Shown here: one piece after another, positions 1 to 7,999 of the stretch
How positions within the stretch are numbered: position 1 is the stretch's first letter
Layout: each line of letters begins with the position of its first letter
Origin: an uncultured Lachnospiraceae bacterium
GTDB taxonomy: Bacteria > Bacillota > Clostridia > Lachnospirales > Lachnospiraceae
Reading direction: 5' to 3'
Length of the DNA stretch: 20,130 nucleotides
Assembly: GCA_948441955.1 (NCBI GenBank)
Contig: CAOJQZ010000044.1
Location: 1 to 20,130 of the forward strand
The notes under the pieces: generated by a model
What the model was told of the DNA's origin: nothing
Seen by the model: only the letters and a program-made list of their open reading frames with translations
Database searches by the model: none
Translations under genes and position numbers: made by a program

Positions 1-3
1 TTT

Positions 4-1365
4 CTACACCAGCGCCTTTTTCCTCCATGTCCCCCTGAAGTACCGAATCCAGAAGCAAATTCCCCGGAACGCCCAGTCAATGACCATTGCCGCCCACACT
101 CCAAACACCCCCATGTGCAGATACTTCCCAAGAACAAAGCTGAATATGATTCGGAAAATCCACATGGAAAATATGGATATGTACATACACGCCTTTACAT
201 CCCCGGAGGCCCGAAAGGTAGCAGGCAGCGTAAATGACGAAGGCCAGATGAGAATTGTGCTGATCCCATGAAAATGAATAATCTGTGTCGTTGCCTCCGC
301 TGCGGCATCCGACAGATTATAAGCTCTAATTATAAAAGGAAGTATGGAAAAAATTCCACATACCATTATCGTCACACCAATATGGACTATAATTAAAAAC
401 TTTTTATTATAATACTTCACCTGTTCATAATCTCCTGCCCCGACGCATCTTGCAATAACTGTTGTAACTGCCAGATTAATGGCCATACCAGGAAGAATCA
501 CAAACAGCGCAATCGCGTTTCCTACTGCATTTGCTGCAATGGCATAGGTCCCAAAAGAAGATACAAGGCTTAAAACAAGTATCTTTCCCAACTGGAACAT
601 GCTGTTCTCCAGGCCGTTAGGCACGCCAATACTGAGAATCTTTTTCACATGTGTCCAGTCTATGCGGTAATGCCAGGATCTTGTTATATGCAGCGTCTGC
701 CTTTCGTTGCACAGAAGGACAATGATAATTACCGCCGCTGTCATTCTGGACACAAGGGTAGGAATTGCAACCCCCTCCGTACCTCTGTGAAAGCCATAGA
801 TAAGCAACGCGTTTCCGCCTACATTTATAACGTTCATAATAACAGAAACCTTCATGGAAACCTTTGAATTTCCCATTGCCCGAAAAACAGCGGCGCCTGC
901 ATTATACATTGCCATAAACGGAATCGACATCGTTACAATCATAAGATATACATCTGCATGGTGCATAACATCTGCTTCTATTTTTCCGAATATTCCGTGA
1001 AGAATAACATATTTCCCGGCATAAACAATAACTGTAATTACAACTGCGCATAGAGTAACAAACCAGACAAGCTGCGTTGCCGATTCACAGGCTGTTTCCC
1101 TTTTCCTGTGGCCGAGATACTGTCCGGCAACTACTGCGCCGCCTGTGGCAAGCGCCGCAAAAATATTGATAAGCAGCACCATGATCTGGTCTACCAGCGA
1201 CACGCCGGAGACTGCCGCTTCCCCCACGCTGGCAATCATAATAGAATCCGCCATACCTACAAGCACTGCCAAAAGCTGCTCGATGATAAGCGGAATAATC
1301 AGCGATACAAGAGCCCTGTTATCAAAAAGGTAACTGCTCCTGTCAATTTTTATTTTTTTATTCAT
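4..1365 (-). CDS. MATE family multidrug/metabolite efflux transporter
   Basis: Predicted polytopic membrane exporter of the MATE family, which expels drugs or cationic metabolites using a Na+ or H+ gradient. The 453-residue product has the family's usual length and about twelve hydrophobic segments in two similar halves. It begins with a short basic N-terminus and then a helix containing LIIPLIIEQLLAVLVGMADS, the typical MATE opening with the EQ pair and a following conserved small-residue loop (VGEAAVSGVSLVDQI). The frame is open further upstream to 1449, but the ATG at 1363-1365 is preferred: AGGAG lies 10 bases before it, and the predicted transcript starts near 1414, downstream of the longer start. 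It appears to be transcribed alone from its own promoter. Substrate cannot be deduced. The gene is complete, with its TAG at 4-6. Confidence 0.9.
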   Translation of the reverse strand: MNKKIKIDRSSYLFDNRALVSLIIPLIIEQLLAVLVGMADSIMIASVGEAAVSGVSLVDQIMVLLINIFAALATGGAVVAGQYLGHRKRETACESATQLVWFVTLCAVVITVIVYAGKYVILHGIFGKIEADVMHHADVYLMIVTMSIPFMAMYNAGAAVFRAMGNSKVSMKVSVIMNVINVGGNALLIYGFHRGTEGVAIPTLVSRMTAAVIIIVLLCNERQTLHITRSWHYRIDWTHVKKILSIGVPNGLENSMFQLGKILVLSLVSSFGTYAIAANAVGNAIALFVILPGMAINLAVTTVIARCVGAGDYEQVKYYNKKFLIIVHIGVTIMVCGIFSILPFIIRAYNLSDAAAEATTQIIHFHGISTILIWPSSFTLPATFRASGDVKACMYISIFSMWIFRIIFSFVLGKYLHMGVFGVWAAMVIDWAFRGICFWIRYFRGTWRKKALV

Positions 1366-1420
1366 TCTTTGATAACTCCTCGTCATGTGACTGTCAATGG
1401 CCTGTAATCGTCTTATTTTT

Positions 1421-1449
1421 ATTATACAACGGATGTTTCCTGTAAACAA
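1421..1449 (-). promoter_or_regulatory. Sigma-A-type promoter of the MATE gene
   Basis: On the minus strand a perfect TATAAT (1421-1426) is preceded after exactly 17 bases by TTGTTT (1444-1449), a half-matching -35. Transcription would begin near 1414, giving a leader of about 50 bases before the ATG at 1365. It lies between the terminator of the HPr-like gene and the MATE start, so it fits an independent unit. The promoter is predicted from sequence alone. Confidence 0.6.
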
Positions 1450-1485
1450 GCCTGTTGTCCCTTTAAATATCCTTTCATGCTTTCA

Positions 1486-1530
1486 CCAAAATTAAAATGC
1501 CCCCGCACATCTTTTATGGATATGCAGGGG
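1486..1530 (-). terminator. Rho-independent terminator after the HPr-like gene
   Basis: On the minus strand CCCCTGCATATC (1519-1530) can pair with GATGTGCGGGG (1501-1511) across a 7-base loop, giving an eleven-pair stem with one bulged T and one G-U pair. The T-rich run GCATTTTAATTTT follows. It begins 28 bases after the stop codon of the HPr-like gene. The U tract is interrupted, so termination may be incomplete. Confidence 0.65.
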
Positions 1531-1557
1531 AACCTCTTAAAAATATTTGTCTGTTTT

Positions 1558-1788
1558 CTATGCTACTACATACTGCTCAATGCTTTGGAATAAATCCTGA
1601 CACTCTTCTTCATACACATTCAGCTCAATCTTCCTGTTGCATCCAAGATTGAGAAGTCCTAACAGTGATTTCGCATCAGCGATACATTTTCCACGCCTTA
1701 CATCCATATCAAACGGATACTTTTCCACTGTTCTGACAAAGTTCATTACATCATCAGGATTTGAAAACGCTATTATTTTGCTGCTCAT
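1558..1788 (-). CDS. HPr-like small protein lacking the active-site histidine
   Basis: A 76-residue protein that looks like the HPr fold of the PTS phosphocarrier. The centre, with KYPFDMDV followed by AKSLLGLLNLG (residues 39-49), matches the HPr region around the regulatory serine (SIMGVMSLG in classical HPr), and Ser41 sits at that position. The N-terminal stretch where HPr carries the phosphorylated histidine (HARPA) reads AFSNPDDVMNFV here and contains no histidine. The whole protein has none. It therefore cannot act as a normal PEP-dependent phosphocarrier and may be a regulatory or structural paralogue. The start is well supported by AAAGGAGG seven bases upstream. The gene is monocistronic: about 150 bases separate it from the aminopeptidase gene, and a terminator follows. 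Its function is unknown. Confidence 0.75.
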   Translation of the reverse strand: MSSKIIAFSNPDDVMNFVRTVEKYPFDMDVRRGKCIADAKSLLGLLNLGCNRKIELNVYEEECQDLFQSIEQYVVA

Positions 1789-1937
1789 ATTAATCCCTCC
1801 TTTGTTTCAAACATATTATCATAATTTAGTTTACAAAAAAAGGGAAATACTGCCACAACTTTTTCTAAGATTTGTCAAATGTTTGTGCAGAGTGCAAGGA
1901 ATCCTAAAATTCTGCAGCGTCTGCAAACGCTCTTCTT
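1789..1937. other. Intergenic region between aminopeptidase and HPr-like gene
   Basis: This 149-base AT-rich gap should hold the end of the aminopeptidase transcript and the promoter of the HPr-like gene. A short stem, AGCGT/ACGCT with a 6-base loop, lies just after the aminopeptidase stop but has no T run on the minus strand, so I do not call a terminator. A TTGACA occurs at 1870-1881 on the minus strand without a convincing -10 at 17 bases. No promoter can be fixed with confidence. Confidence 0.35.
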
Positions 1938-2948
1938 TTAGTAACTATGCAGAAATTCTGCAATCAGTTCTATACAGGCTTCCACATCCCTCCTGTCAGC
2001 CACCTCGGCGGGAGTATGCATGTAGCGTAAAGGAATAGACACAAGAACCATCGGGACTCCCGGGCCCGAAAAGTGTATCTGATCCCCGTCCGTGTAAGTG
2101 AGAGCGCTTGCGGCTTCTATTTGAACCGGAATTCCTTCTCTTTCGGCACATGCCTTCATTTTCTCGTTTAATTTTTTTGAAACAATGGGACTGTTGCAGA
2201 GAACAGGTCCGCCTCCCAATGTTACGGTTCCTGCTTCCGTCCTCTCCTCATCTCCATAGTCGCTACAGTAGGTCACGTCTACAACAACTGCCAGATCAGG
2301 CTTAATGCGGGCGGCGCTCCAATATGCGCCGTTTTTTGTTGTCTCCTCACCTACAGTAGAAGCTGCGTATACGCCTGCCTCGCATCCTTTTTCCCTTGCC
2401 CGCCTGAACGCTTCCATAATTATGAAAACTCCCAGTCTGTCATCTAATGCACGGGCGGTAAATCTTCCATTCATCATTTTGCGGATCTGGGTATCTAATA
2501 CCACCGCGTCTCCAAGAGCCACCTGCGCAAGGGCCTCCTCTTTTGACGCAGCTCCGATGTCTGCCAGAAAGTGCTTTGCCTGAAGCTCTTTATTCTCAAA
2601 GGATTCTCGTCTTGCCTCAATGACTCCATAGACAATTTTATCCTTCGTACATATTTTTATCTGCTGTCCCGGGTAAGTGAAAGGAATAATTCCTCCCCGG
2701 CTTACTACCTGAAGACGGCCGTTTTCCATCACATTTGAAACAACCGCTCCGATTTCATCCGCGTGAGCAGACAGCATAATCCTCCTGCTGCTCTCCGGGT
2801 TCAATACGCAGACTACATCCCCTATCTCGTCCTCACATATCTCTTCGGCATACTCCTTCATGTACGCTTTTACAGCTTTCTGCACCGGTTCCTCACAGCC
2901 GGATACAGAAACCTCCCTTAATATATTTTCTAAAAAACCTTCGTTCAT
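1938..2948 (-). CDS. M42 family metallo-aminopeptidase
   Basis: Predicted cytoplasmic, dinuclear-metal aminopeptidase of the M42 family (glutamyl aminopeptidase/TET type), which trims N-terminal residues from short peptides in large oligomeric shells. The 336 residues match family length, and the metal-site motifs appear in order: SAHADEIGAVV with His62 and Asp64, ALDDRLG with Asp169, STVGEETTKNGA with the catalytic Glu201 and Glu202, VVVDVT with Asp224, and YMHTPAEV with His311. The start has AGGTGG eleven bases upstream. It begins 22 bases after the LacI-type regulator stops, so the two are probably cotranscribed. Many M42 proteins were once annotated as endoglucanases, but there is no support for that activity here. 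Its link to the neighbouring glycoside operon is only positional. Confidence 0.9.
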   Translation of the reverse strand: MNEGFLENILREVSVSGCEEPVQKAVKAYMKEYAEEICEDEIGDVVCVLNPESSRRIMLSAHADEIGAVVSNVMENGRLQVVSRGGIIPFTYPGQQIKICTKDKIVYGVIEARRESFENKELQAKHFLADIGAASKEEALAQVALGDAVVLDTQIRKMMNGRFTARALDDRLGVFIIMEAFRRAREKGCEAGVYAASTVGEETTKNGAYWSAARIKPDLAVVVDVTYCSDYGDEERTEAGTVTLGGGPVLCNSPIVSKKLNEKMKACAEREGIPVQIEAASALTYTDGDQIHFSGPGVPMVLVSIPLRYMHTPAEVADRRDVEACIELIAEFLHSY

Positions 2949-2970
2949 ACTTCGTTATACCACCTGTCGT

Positions 2971-3966
2971 CTATTCTTCTGCCCTGCCTACGCTTTCCCT
3001 GATAATCAGTTCCGTCGGTACAGAGACATGTATGTTGATTCTTCTTTCCTGCTGGATTAACTCCGCCAGCATCTGTACTGCCCTGTGTCCCATAAAATTC
3101 ATATGAATGTGCACGGTTGTAAGAGGAGGCGCCAGATATTTCGCCACAGAAATGTCATTAAAGCCTACCACACTGATATCCCCGGGAATCTGAAGGCCGT
3201 TTTCCTGTATCGCACGGTAACATCCTACTGCAAGGGAATCATTTGCAGCAAATATAGCAGTGGGCCGTTTTATTTCCTTTAGCAGCTCTTTCATAAGACG
3301 ATATCCGTGCTTTGACGTATATCCGCCAATCTTAATGTAGGCTTCCCGAAGCGCGTCTTTGTCTTCCAGAAAACGCCGGTAAGTAGGGAGCCTCGAATCC
3401 AGAATCTGCCTGCCGTCTGAATCCAGATCGTTTCCTCCCACAAAACCAATACGGCGGTGCCCCTGAGCCCACAGATACTCCATCACCTGAATGACAGAAT
3501 GCCGGATGTCCGTTACAATAGAATCCCCGGTATTGCGGTTGCCAACTGCGTCTACATAAATATGCGGCTTCTGTGTCCTGTCAATTTTTTGAACGGTTGT
3601 CCTGCTGAATGTCCCCAGACAGATGATACCGTCTACCAGAGCAAAATGTTCCATACTATCTTCGATATTTAAGGGAATTCTTTTGAACCCGTTTTCTTCC
3701 ATTTCTTTTTCTATAGCAATACGCACTGCCAGATAAAACGGATCTTCTAATTCCTCCTCCGGCGAATAAGAACAGATAACGCCCAGCTTCAGCTTACGTT
3801 TGCGCTTCTTTTTTTCCTTCATGTGATATTCAAGATGCTCCGCCGCCTCGAATACCTTCTTTTTTGTCTCTTCCTGTACGTTCAGTGTTTCATCACAGTT
3901 CAGCACTCTGGACACTGTTGCTGCTGAAACTCCCGCCAGTTCAGCAATATCTTTAATCGTTGACAT
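2971..3966 (-). CDS. LacI/GalR family transcriptional regulator, EbgR-like
   Basis: Sugar-responsive DNA-binding regulator of 331 residues. The N-terminus holds the classical LacI helix-turn-helix, STIKDIAELAGVSAATVSRV, followed by a DETLNVQEETKKKVFEAAE segment that closely resembles E. coli EbgR. The rest is a periplasmic-binding-protein-like sensor with the usual blocks RRIGFVGG, AIFAANDSLAVG and DISVVGFND. The ATG at 3964-3966 is chosen because GGAG lies eight bases upstream; the GTG at 3973-3975 would overlap this ribosome site. It has its own promoter and is followed at 22 bases by the M42 peptidase. Next to an operon with an EbgA-like enzyme, it is the obvious candidate repressor of that operon. 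Effector and operator are unproven. Confidence 0.9.
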   Translation of the reverse strand: MSTIKDIAELAGVSAATVSRVLNCDETLNVQEETKKKVFEAAEHLEYHMKEKKKRKRKLKLGVICSYSPEEELEDPFYLAVRIAIEKEMEENGFKRIPLNIEDSMEHFALVDGIICLGTFSRTTVQKIDRTQKPHIYVDAVGNRNTGDSIVTDIRHSVIQVMEYLWAQGHRRIGFVGGNDLDSDGRQILDSRLPTYRRFLEDKDALREAYIKIGGYTSKHGYRLMKELLKEIKRPTAIFAANDSLAVGCYRAIQENGLQIPGDISVVGFNDISVAKYLAPPLTTVHIHMNFMGHRAVQMLAELIQQERRINIHVSVPTELIIRESVGRAEE

Positions 3967-4038
3967 TCTATTCACTCCATGTAATGGCTGATTTGTATCC
4001 GTTCAGTCACTTTGCAGACCGACCGTATAACCACAGTC

Positions 4039-4067
4039 ATTCTAACATATTTGGCACTGAGCCGCAA
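4039..4067 (-). promoter_or_regulatory. Promoter of the LacI-type regulator gene
   Basis: On the minus strand TTGCGG (4062-4067) and TAGAAT (4039-4044) are spaced by 17 bases, and TGT directly precedes the -10, giving an extended TGn element. It lies in the gap after the beta-phosphoglucomutase gene. AGCCGC at 4087-4092 and GCGGCT at 4060-4065 (minus-strand reading) form an inverted repeat whose second arm overlaps the -35. There is no T run, so read-through from the upstream operon into the regulator remains possible. Confidence 0.5.
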
Positions 4068-4093
4068 TAGAATATGTGAACAGAAGGCGGCTG

Positions 4094-4729
4094 TTATACC
4101 ACACGCTTGAGATCGGAAAATACTTCAAGATTCCATGTGGCAAGACCGCAGGATACGGCGTCCCCAATCGCGGCGCATTCCATGCCTCCGGCGGCTGCAG
4201 CCTCCAATCCTGCCTTTGCATCCTCTACTACAAGGCAGTCTCCGGCGCTTTCTCCCAAAAAACCGGCGGCTTTTATAAATACCTCTGGATCTGGTTTGGA
4301 ATGAGTAATATTATTACCGTCGGAAACTGCGTCAAAATAATCCCCCAGCCCAAGCTGCCCTAGGATAAATTTTGCATTTTTGCTGGAGGAACCGATAGCC
4401 AGCTTCAGCCCTTTCCCGCGCAGAACATCCAGGGTTTCCTTTACCTCGTCTGACAAGTCTGCAGGACTCATGTTTTTCAGAAGCTCCTTATAGATTTCGT
4501 TTTTCTTTGTTGTGTATTGTATTTTATCTTCTCCGCTCATTACGCCGTCATAGCGTTCCAGTATAATTTCGAAACTCTCCATGCGGCTTACTCCCCGGAG
4601 CCGGTTATTGACCGCCTCATCAAAATAGATTCCAAGCTCGTCCGCCACCTGCTTCCACGCCATATAGTGATATTTGTCTGTATGACAGATGACGCCGTCC
4701 AAATCAAAAATAACTGCTTTATATCTCAT
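4094..4729 (-). CDS. pgmB: Beta-phosphoglucomutase (HAD superfamily)
   Basis: Converts beta-glucose 1-phosphate to glucose 6-phosphate through a beta-glucose 1,6-bisphosphate intermediate, in the cytoplasm. The 211 residues match the family, and all HAD motifs are present: FDLDGVICHTDKYHY with nucleophile Asp9, acid/base Asp11 and His21; the family-specific cap signature NNRLRGVSRMES; GSSSK with Ser114; HSKPDPEVF with Lys145; and VVEDAKAG with Glu169/Asp170. The ATG at 4727-4729 has AAGGAG nine bases before it. The open frame extends further upstream only into the preceding gene. It is the last gene of the sugar operon, 37 bases after the exporter. It supplies exactly the step needed after an inverting GH65 phosphorylase, whose product is the beta anomer. 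Confidence 0.95.
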   Translation of the reverse strand: MRYKAVIFDLDGVICHTDKYHYMAWKQVADELGIYFDEAVNNRLRGVSRMESFEIILERYDGVMSGEDKIQYTTKKNEIYKELLKNMSPADLSDEVKETLDVLRGKGLKLAIGSSSKNAKFILGQLGLGDYFDAVSDGNNITHSKPDPEVFIKAAGFLGESAGDCLVVEDAKAGLEAAAAGGMECAAIGDAVSCGLATWNLEVFSDLKRVV

Positions 4730-4766
4730 ACTTTTTCTCCTTCTTATTATACAAAATCCCCAGGAA

Positions 4767-5651
4767 TTACATGCCCTGCTTGTCCTCACAGGCACTTTCT
4801 GCCTGCACGTCTGCCAAATTCGATACGATCACCGCCGCAAGAATAATCATACATCCGCAGATCATCCGCAGCGTTATCTGTTCATGGAGAATCAGAATGG
4901 AAAACAGAGTTCCAAATACAGACTCCATAGACAGAATAATCGCCGCCTTTGTCTCGTCTACATATCTCTGGCTTGCCGTCTGCAGAAGATAACACAAAGC
5001 AGTACTGATAACGCCAAGGTAGAGGACGCTGAGCCATCCTTTTGCAGTCGCGCAGAAATCTGTTTCTCCAAACAAAAACAGAGAAACAACAGACAAGGCC
5101 ACTGCTGTAAGCATCTGTACAAAATTAAGTACAACAGCCCGGTATTTCTTTACAAATTCACTTGTAAAGAATATCTGAAAAGCGAATCCTGCAGCGCAGA
5201 TCAGCGTTAAAGCGTCTCCGATTCCAAGAGTAAGATTTTTCTCAAGAGACAAAAGTCCCACGCCTGCAATTGCCATCACTGCTCCCCCTATACTCTTCAT
5301 TCCGATTTTCTTCTTTAAAATTACAAACGCGATAAAAGGTACCATCACCACATTAAGGGCCGTAAGAAATGCGTTTTTGGAAGGTGTCGTATATTGGAGG
5401 CCCACAATCTGAAACGCAAAGCCCACAAAAAGAGCAGTTCCCATCAACATACCGGCCCGGATTTCCTCTAAGCACATTCCTTTTAAATCCCGTATGCTGG
5501 CCGCGCCCATGAGGATAGAGGCCAGCAGGAAACGTATGGTCATAATCTGAAATGGGCGCAGGCTTTCAAGCGCTATATCGCTTGCCACAAAACCGCCGCC
5601 CCAGATAATCGTTACGGCAATTAAGCCTGCTACTGCAAGATGCTTTTTCAT
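4767..5651 (-). CDS. EamA/DMT family metabolite exporter
   Basis: Inner-membrane protein of 294 residues with about ten hydrophobic helices arranged as two EamA repeats, characteristic of the drug/metabolite transporter superfamily. The first repeat contains IIWGGGFVASDIALE and PFQIMTIRFLLASIL, and the second ends with LHEQITLRMICGCMIILAAV. Characterised relatives mostly export amino acids or other small metabolites. The start is the ATG at 5649-5651, which overlaps the phosphorylase stop as TAATG, with GGAGG eight bases upstream. The two are therefore likely to be translationally coupled. An exporter wedged between a phosphorylase and beta-phosphoglucomutase is unusual and suggests export of a leftover product of the pathway. 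The substrate cannot be read from the sequence. Confidence 0.88.
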   Translation of the reverse strand: MKKHLAVAGLIAVTIIWGGGFVASDIALESLRPFQIMTIRFLLASILMGAASIRDLKGMCLEEIRAGMLMGTALFVGFAFQIVGLQYTTPSKNAFLTALNVVMVPFIAFVILKKKIGMKSIGGAVMAIAGVGLLSLEKNLTLGIGDALTLICAAGFAFQIFFTSEFVKKYRAVVLNFVQMLTAVALSVVSLFLFGETDFCATAKGWLSVLYLGVISTALCYLLQTASQRYVDETKAAIILSMESVFGTLFSILILHEQITLRMICGCMIILAAVIVSNLADVQAESACEDKQGM

Positions 5652-7984
5652 TACTGATTCCTCCACGCTTTCTTTCGCACACCGTTTATAAGCACGTCTG
5701 TTTCTTTGCCTTCAAGAACTGTCGCCTTTACCTCCTGTGCCTCGTCAATATCAATCTGGAGCCAGCTTTCGGGACAATGAATTCGGAAAGACAATCCCTC
5801 CCACTCCTTAGGAAGCCTTGGGTTAATGTGAAGCGTTCCGGCATCGTCGGTCCATAAGCCTGCAAAGCCGAATATTACCGTCTGCCAGACCCCTCCCGCA
5901 TTTGCCGCGTGAATTCCTTCTCTTGTATTCCCCTGCAGATCTGCCAGATCCAGAATGGCGGCCCGTCTTAAATAGCGGTACGCCTTAGACGGCTCTCCCA
6001 CCTTTAATCCCATAATCGCATAGATGCTGGGACTTAAGGAGGAGCCGTGCATGGTACGCTTCTCATAATAACTGTAGTTAAGCTTCATAGTTTCCTCATC
6101 AAATTCCTCCCCGAGAAGATGCAGAAGCATTACTACATCTGCCTGCTTAATAATCTGAGTCTCACTGGACTTCGTGGTTTTCAGTATTTCCGGACGGACA
6201 GGCCAGTCGTTTTTGTCATACTTTTCTATCAGGACTTCTTTCAGGTCAAAATATCCTTCAAACTGTTCTAAAAGCGGTGTGCCTTCCTTCCTTGGAAGAT
6301 AGATTTTTGCCTGCACCTTATCCCAGGAAGCAATCTCTTCCTCTGTGAGATTTATTTTCTCTGAAAGATGCCTGTAGACTTCACCGTAATTCTGTCTGAG
6401 CGTCTTTGCCAGTTCAATTACATAGCGCAGATTCCATCTTGCCAGATAATTTGTATAGACATTGTTGTCTACAGGCTCATGCCATTCATCCGGCCCTGTC
6501 ACCTGATGAATCTCGTAACGGTCCTTCTCCCTAATATACTGGCAGCGGCTCATCCAGAACCTGGCAGTCTCTATGAGGATTTCCGCACCCATATGAAGAA
6601 GGAAATCCATATCCTTTGTAATTCTTACATAATTCGCAATACCAAACGCCACTGCCGCCGTTACATGATGCTCATACACCGCAACATAACACCGATAGCA
6701 GGTTCCGTCCGGCTCAATGGTCCAGTCCGGACACTGCTCCGTCCCGTCGTCCGCCGATTCCCACGGATATTGTGCTCCGCGGTAACCGTTCCCTGCCGCA
6801 TTTCTTCTGGCAGCGTCCAAAAGATGGTAACGGTAGGTTTCCAGATTACGGGCTTTTTCCGGGAATGTATAGGCAAAAAACGGAAGCATGAAAAGCTCTG
6901 TATCCCAGAAGGCATGGCCTCCGTACTCCTCTCCGTGGAGAAGCTTTGCGCCGATATTTACATGGGAATCTGATTCGCTTGCCGTACTCATCAGATGAAA
7001 TATATTAAAACGGACCGCCTTGTTAAGCTCCGCATCCCCGTCAATGCGGATGTCCGCTTCCTCCCATAGCGCCTCATAGCATTTCCTATGCCCTTTAAAT
7101 TCTTCCTCAAAGCCTGTTTCCAGAAAACAATTCATCTCATTTCCAACTGTTTCCCTGAGGTCCTCTTTCTTTACCTCTCGTTCCGTATAAATTACAGCAT
7201 ATTTTGTAAGCTCCGTAGTTTCTCCCTGACATACTTCAAAATCAAGAAACTCCACCGCCTGTTCTCCAAAGGCATGGAACACCCTTGTTTTTATAACGTC
7301 CTTTCCCTCCCGTACAGCCTGCATACAGGTTCCGCAGCCCTCGTGAAGATGATCGTCTCTTGTTGCCGTCTCCAGATAAGCGCCCTGTTCGTTTAACGCC
7401 TCATTTGCCGTCAGATACGTATGTTTTACTTTGAATCTCGGTGCGTCGCAGAAGTTTATGACCGTTCCGTCAATAATATTTTCTACCTCAATGATTCCGC
7501 TGTAGTTTAGAGGAGTCACATACATCCTGACGGCCATCCGGTGCATATGCTTACGGCTTATAAAACGCACGCTCTCAATCTGCGTTTCCCGCCCTTTCCT
7601 GTCACGCAGGCAGACACTTTTTACAAGAGCCCCGCTCTGCATATTAAGGGCCCGGGTAAAGGAAAGAATCTCGCAGCTTTCTATTCCAATCAGTTCCTTT
7701 TCCACATAAAGCCGGAGCAAAAGCCAGTTCGGCATATTGGCCAGTTCCCGCATAAATGTCTCTGACTTATCAAAAACACCATTAATATAAGTACACGGTA
7801 TGCTTCTTACAGTACCCTCCTCATAACTTCCCCTGGTGCCGAGATAACCGTTGGTCAGACAGAAAAGACTCTCATATTTTAAATTTTCTTCCGGATTATA
7901 TTCCTCCTGCACAACCATCCATTCATCACTGCCAAGAAACTCCTTTAGTTTGTCTGAAAATTGATTTTTTATCCTATGCCTCAC
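5651..7984 (-). CDS. GH65 family alpha-glucoside phosphorylase
   Basis: Inverting phosphorylase that splits an alpha-glucosidic disaccharide or glycoside with phosphate, yielding beta-glucose 1-phosphate. The 777 residues give the family's architecture: an N-terminal beta-sandwich, a central alpha/alpha-barrel and a C-terminal beta domain. Signatures include HAFWDTELFMLPF (about 358-369), QVTGPDEWHEPVDNNVYTNY with the probable general acid Glu500, IIKQADVVMLLH (611-622) and the phosphate-binding THGSSLSP-like segment (MHGSSLSP, 645-652). There is no signal peptide, so it acts in the cytoplasm. The start codon is a GTG with AAGGAG six bases upstream, 15 bases after the GH2 gene. GH65 includes enzymes for maltose, trehalose, kojibiose, nigerose and other linkages; I cannot assign the specificity. 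The downstream pgmB supports phosphorolysis over hydrolysis. Confidence 0.92.
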   Translation of the reverse strand: MRHRIKNQFSDKLKEFLGSDEWMVVQEEYNPEENLKYESLFCLTNGYLGTRGSYEEGTVRSIPCTYINGVFDKSETFMRELANMPNWLLLRLYVEKELIGIESCEILSFTRALNMQSGALVKSVCLRDRKGRETQIESVRFISRKHMHRMAVRMYVTPLNYSGIIEVENIIDGTVINFCDAPRFKVKHTYLTANEALNEQGAYLETATRDDHLHEGCGTCMQAVREGKDVIKTRVFHAFGEQAVEFLDFEVCQGETTELTKYAVIYTEREVKKEDLRETVGNEMNCFLETGFEEEFKGHRKCYEALWEEADIRIDGDAELNKAVRFNIFHLMSTASESDSHVNIGAKLLHGEEYGGHAFWDTELFMLPFFAYTFPEKARNLETYRYHLLDAARRNAAGNGYRGAQYPWESADDGTEQCPDWTIEPDGTCYRCYVAVYEHHVTAAVAFGIANYVRITKDMDFLLHMGAEILIETARFWMSRCQYIREKDRYEIHQVTGPDEWHEPVDNNVYTNYLARWNLRYVIELAKTLRQNYGEVYRHLSEKINLTEEEIASWDKVQAKIYLPRKEGTPLLEQFEGYFDLKEVLIEKYDKNDWPVRPEILKTTKSSETQIIKQADVVMLLHLLGEEFDEETMKLNYSYYEKRTMHGSSLSPSIYAIMGLKVGEPSKAYRYLRRAAILDLADLQGNTREGIHAANAGGVWQTVIFGFAGLWTDDAGTLHINPRLPKEWEGLSFRIHCPESWLQIDIDEAQEVKATVLEGKETDVLINGVRKKAWRNQ

Positions 7985-7999
7985 TTTTGTCTCCTTCCT

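Noticed and set aside
1366..1449. Longer N-terminus for the MATE protein starting at 1449
   Set aside because: The candidate promoter's -35 would lie on that start, and the extra 28 residues are not hydrophobic or family-like. The ATG at 1365 has AGGAG at good spacing.
1938..2948. M42 protein as a cellulase/endoglucanase
   Set aside because: The old annotation of this family rests on doubtful assays. The metal-ligand pattern is that of an aminopeptidase and there is no signal peptide.
4730..4795. Longer N-terminus for beta-phosphoglucomutase starting at 4795
   Set aside because: It would overlap the exporter gene and add 22 residues before the canonical FDLDG start. AAGGAG sits correctly before the ATG at 4729.
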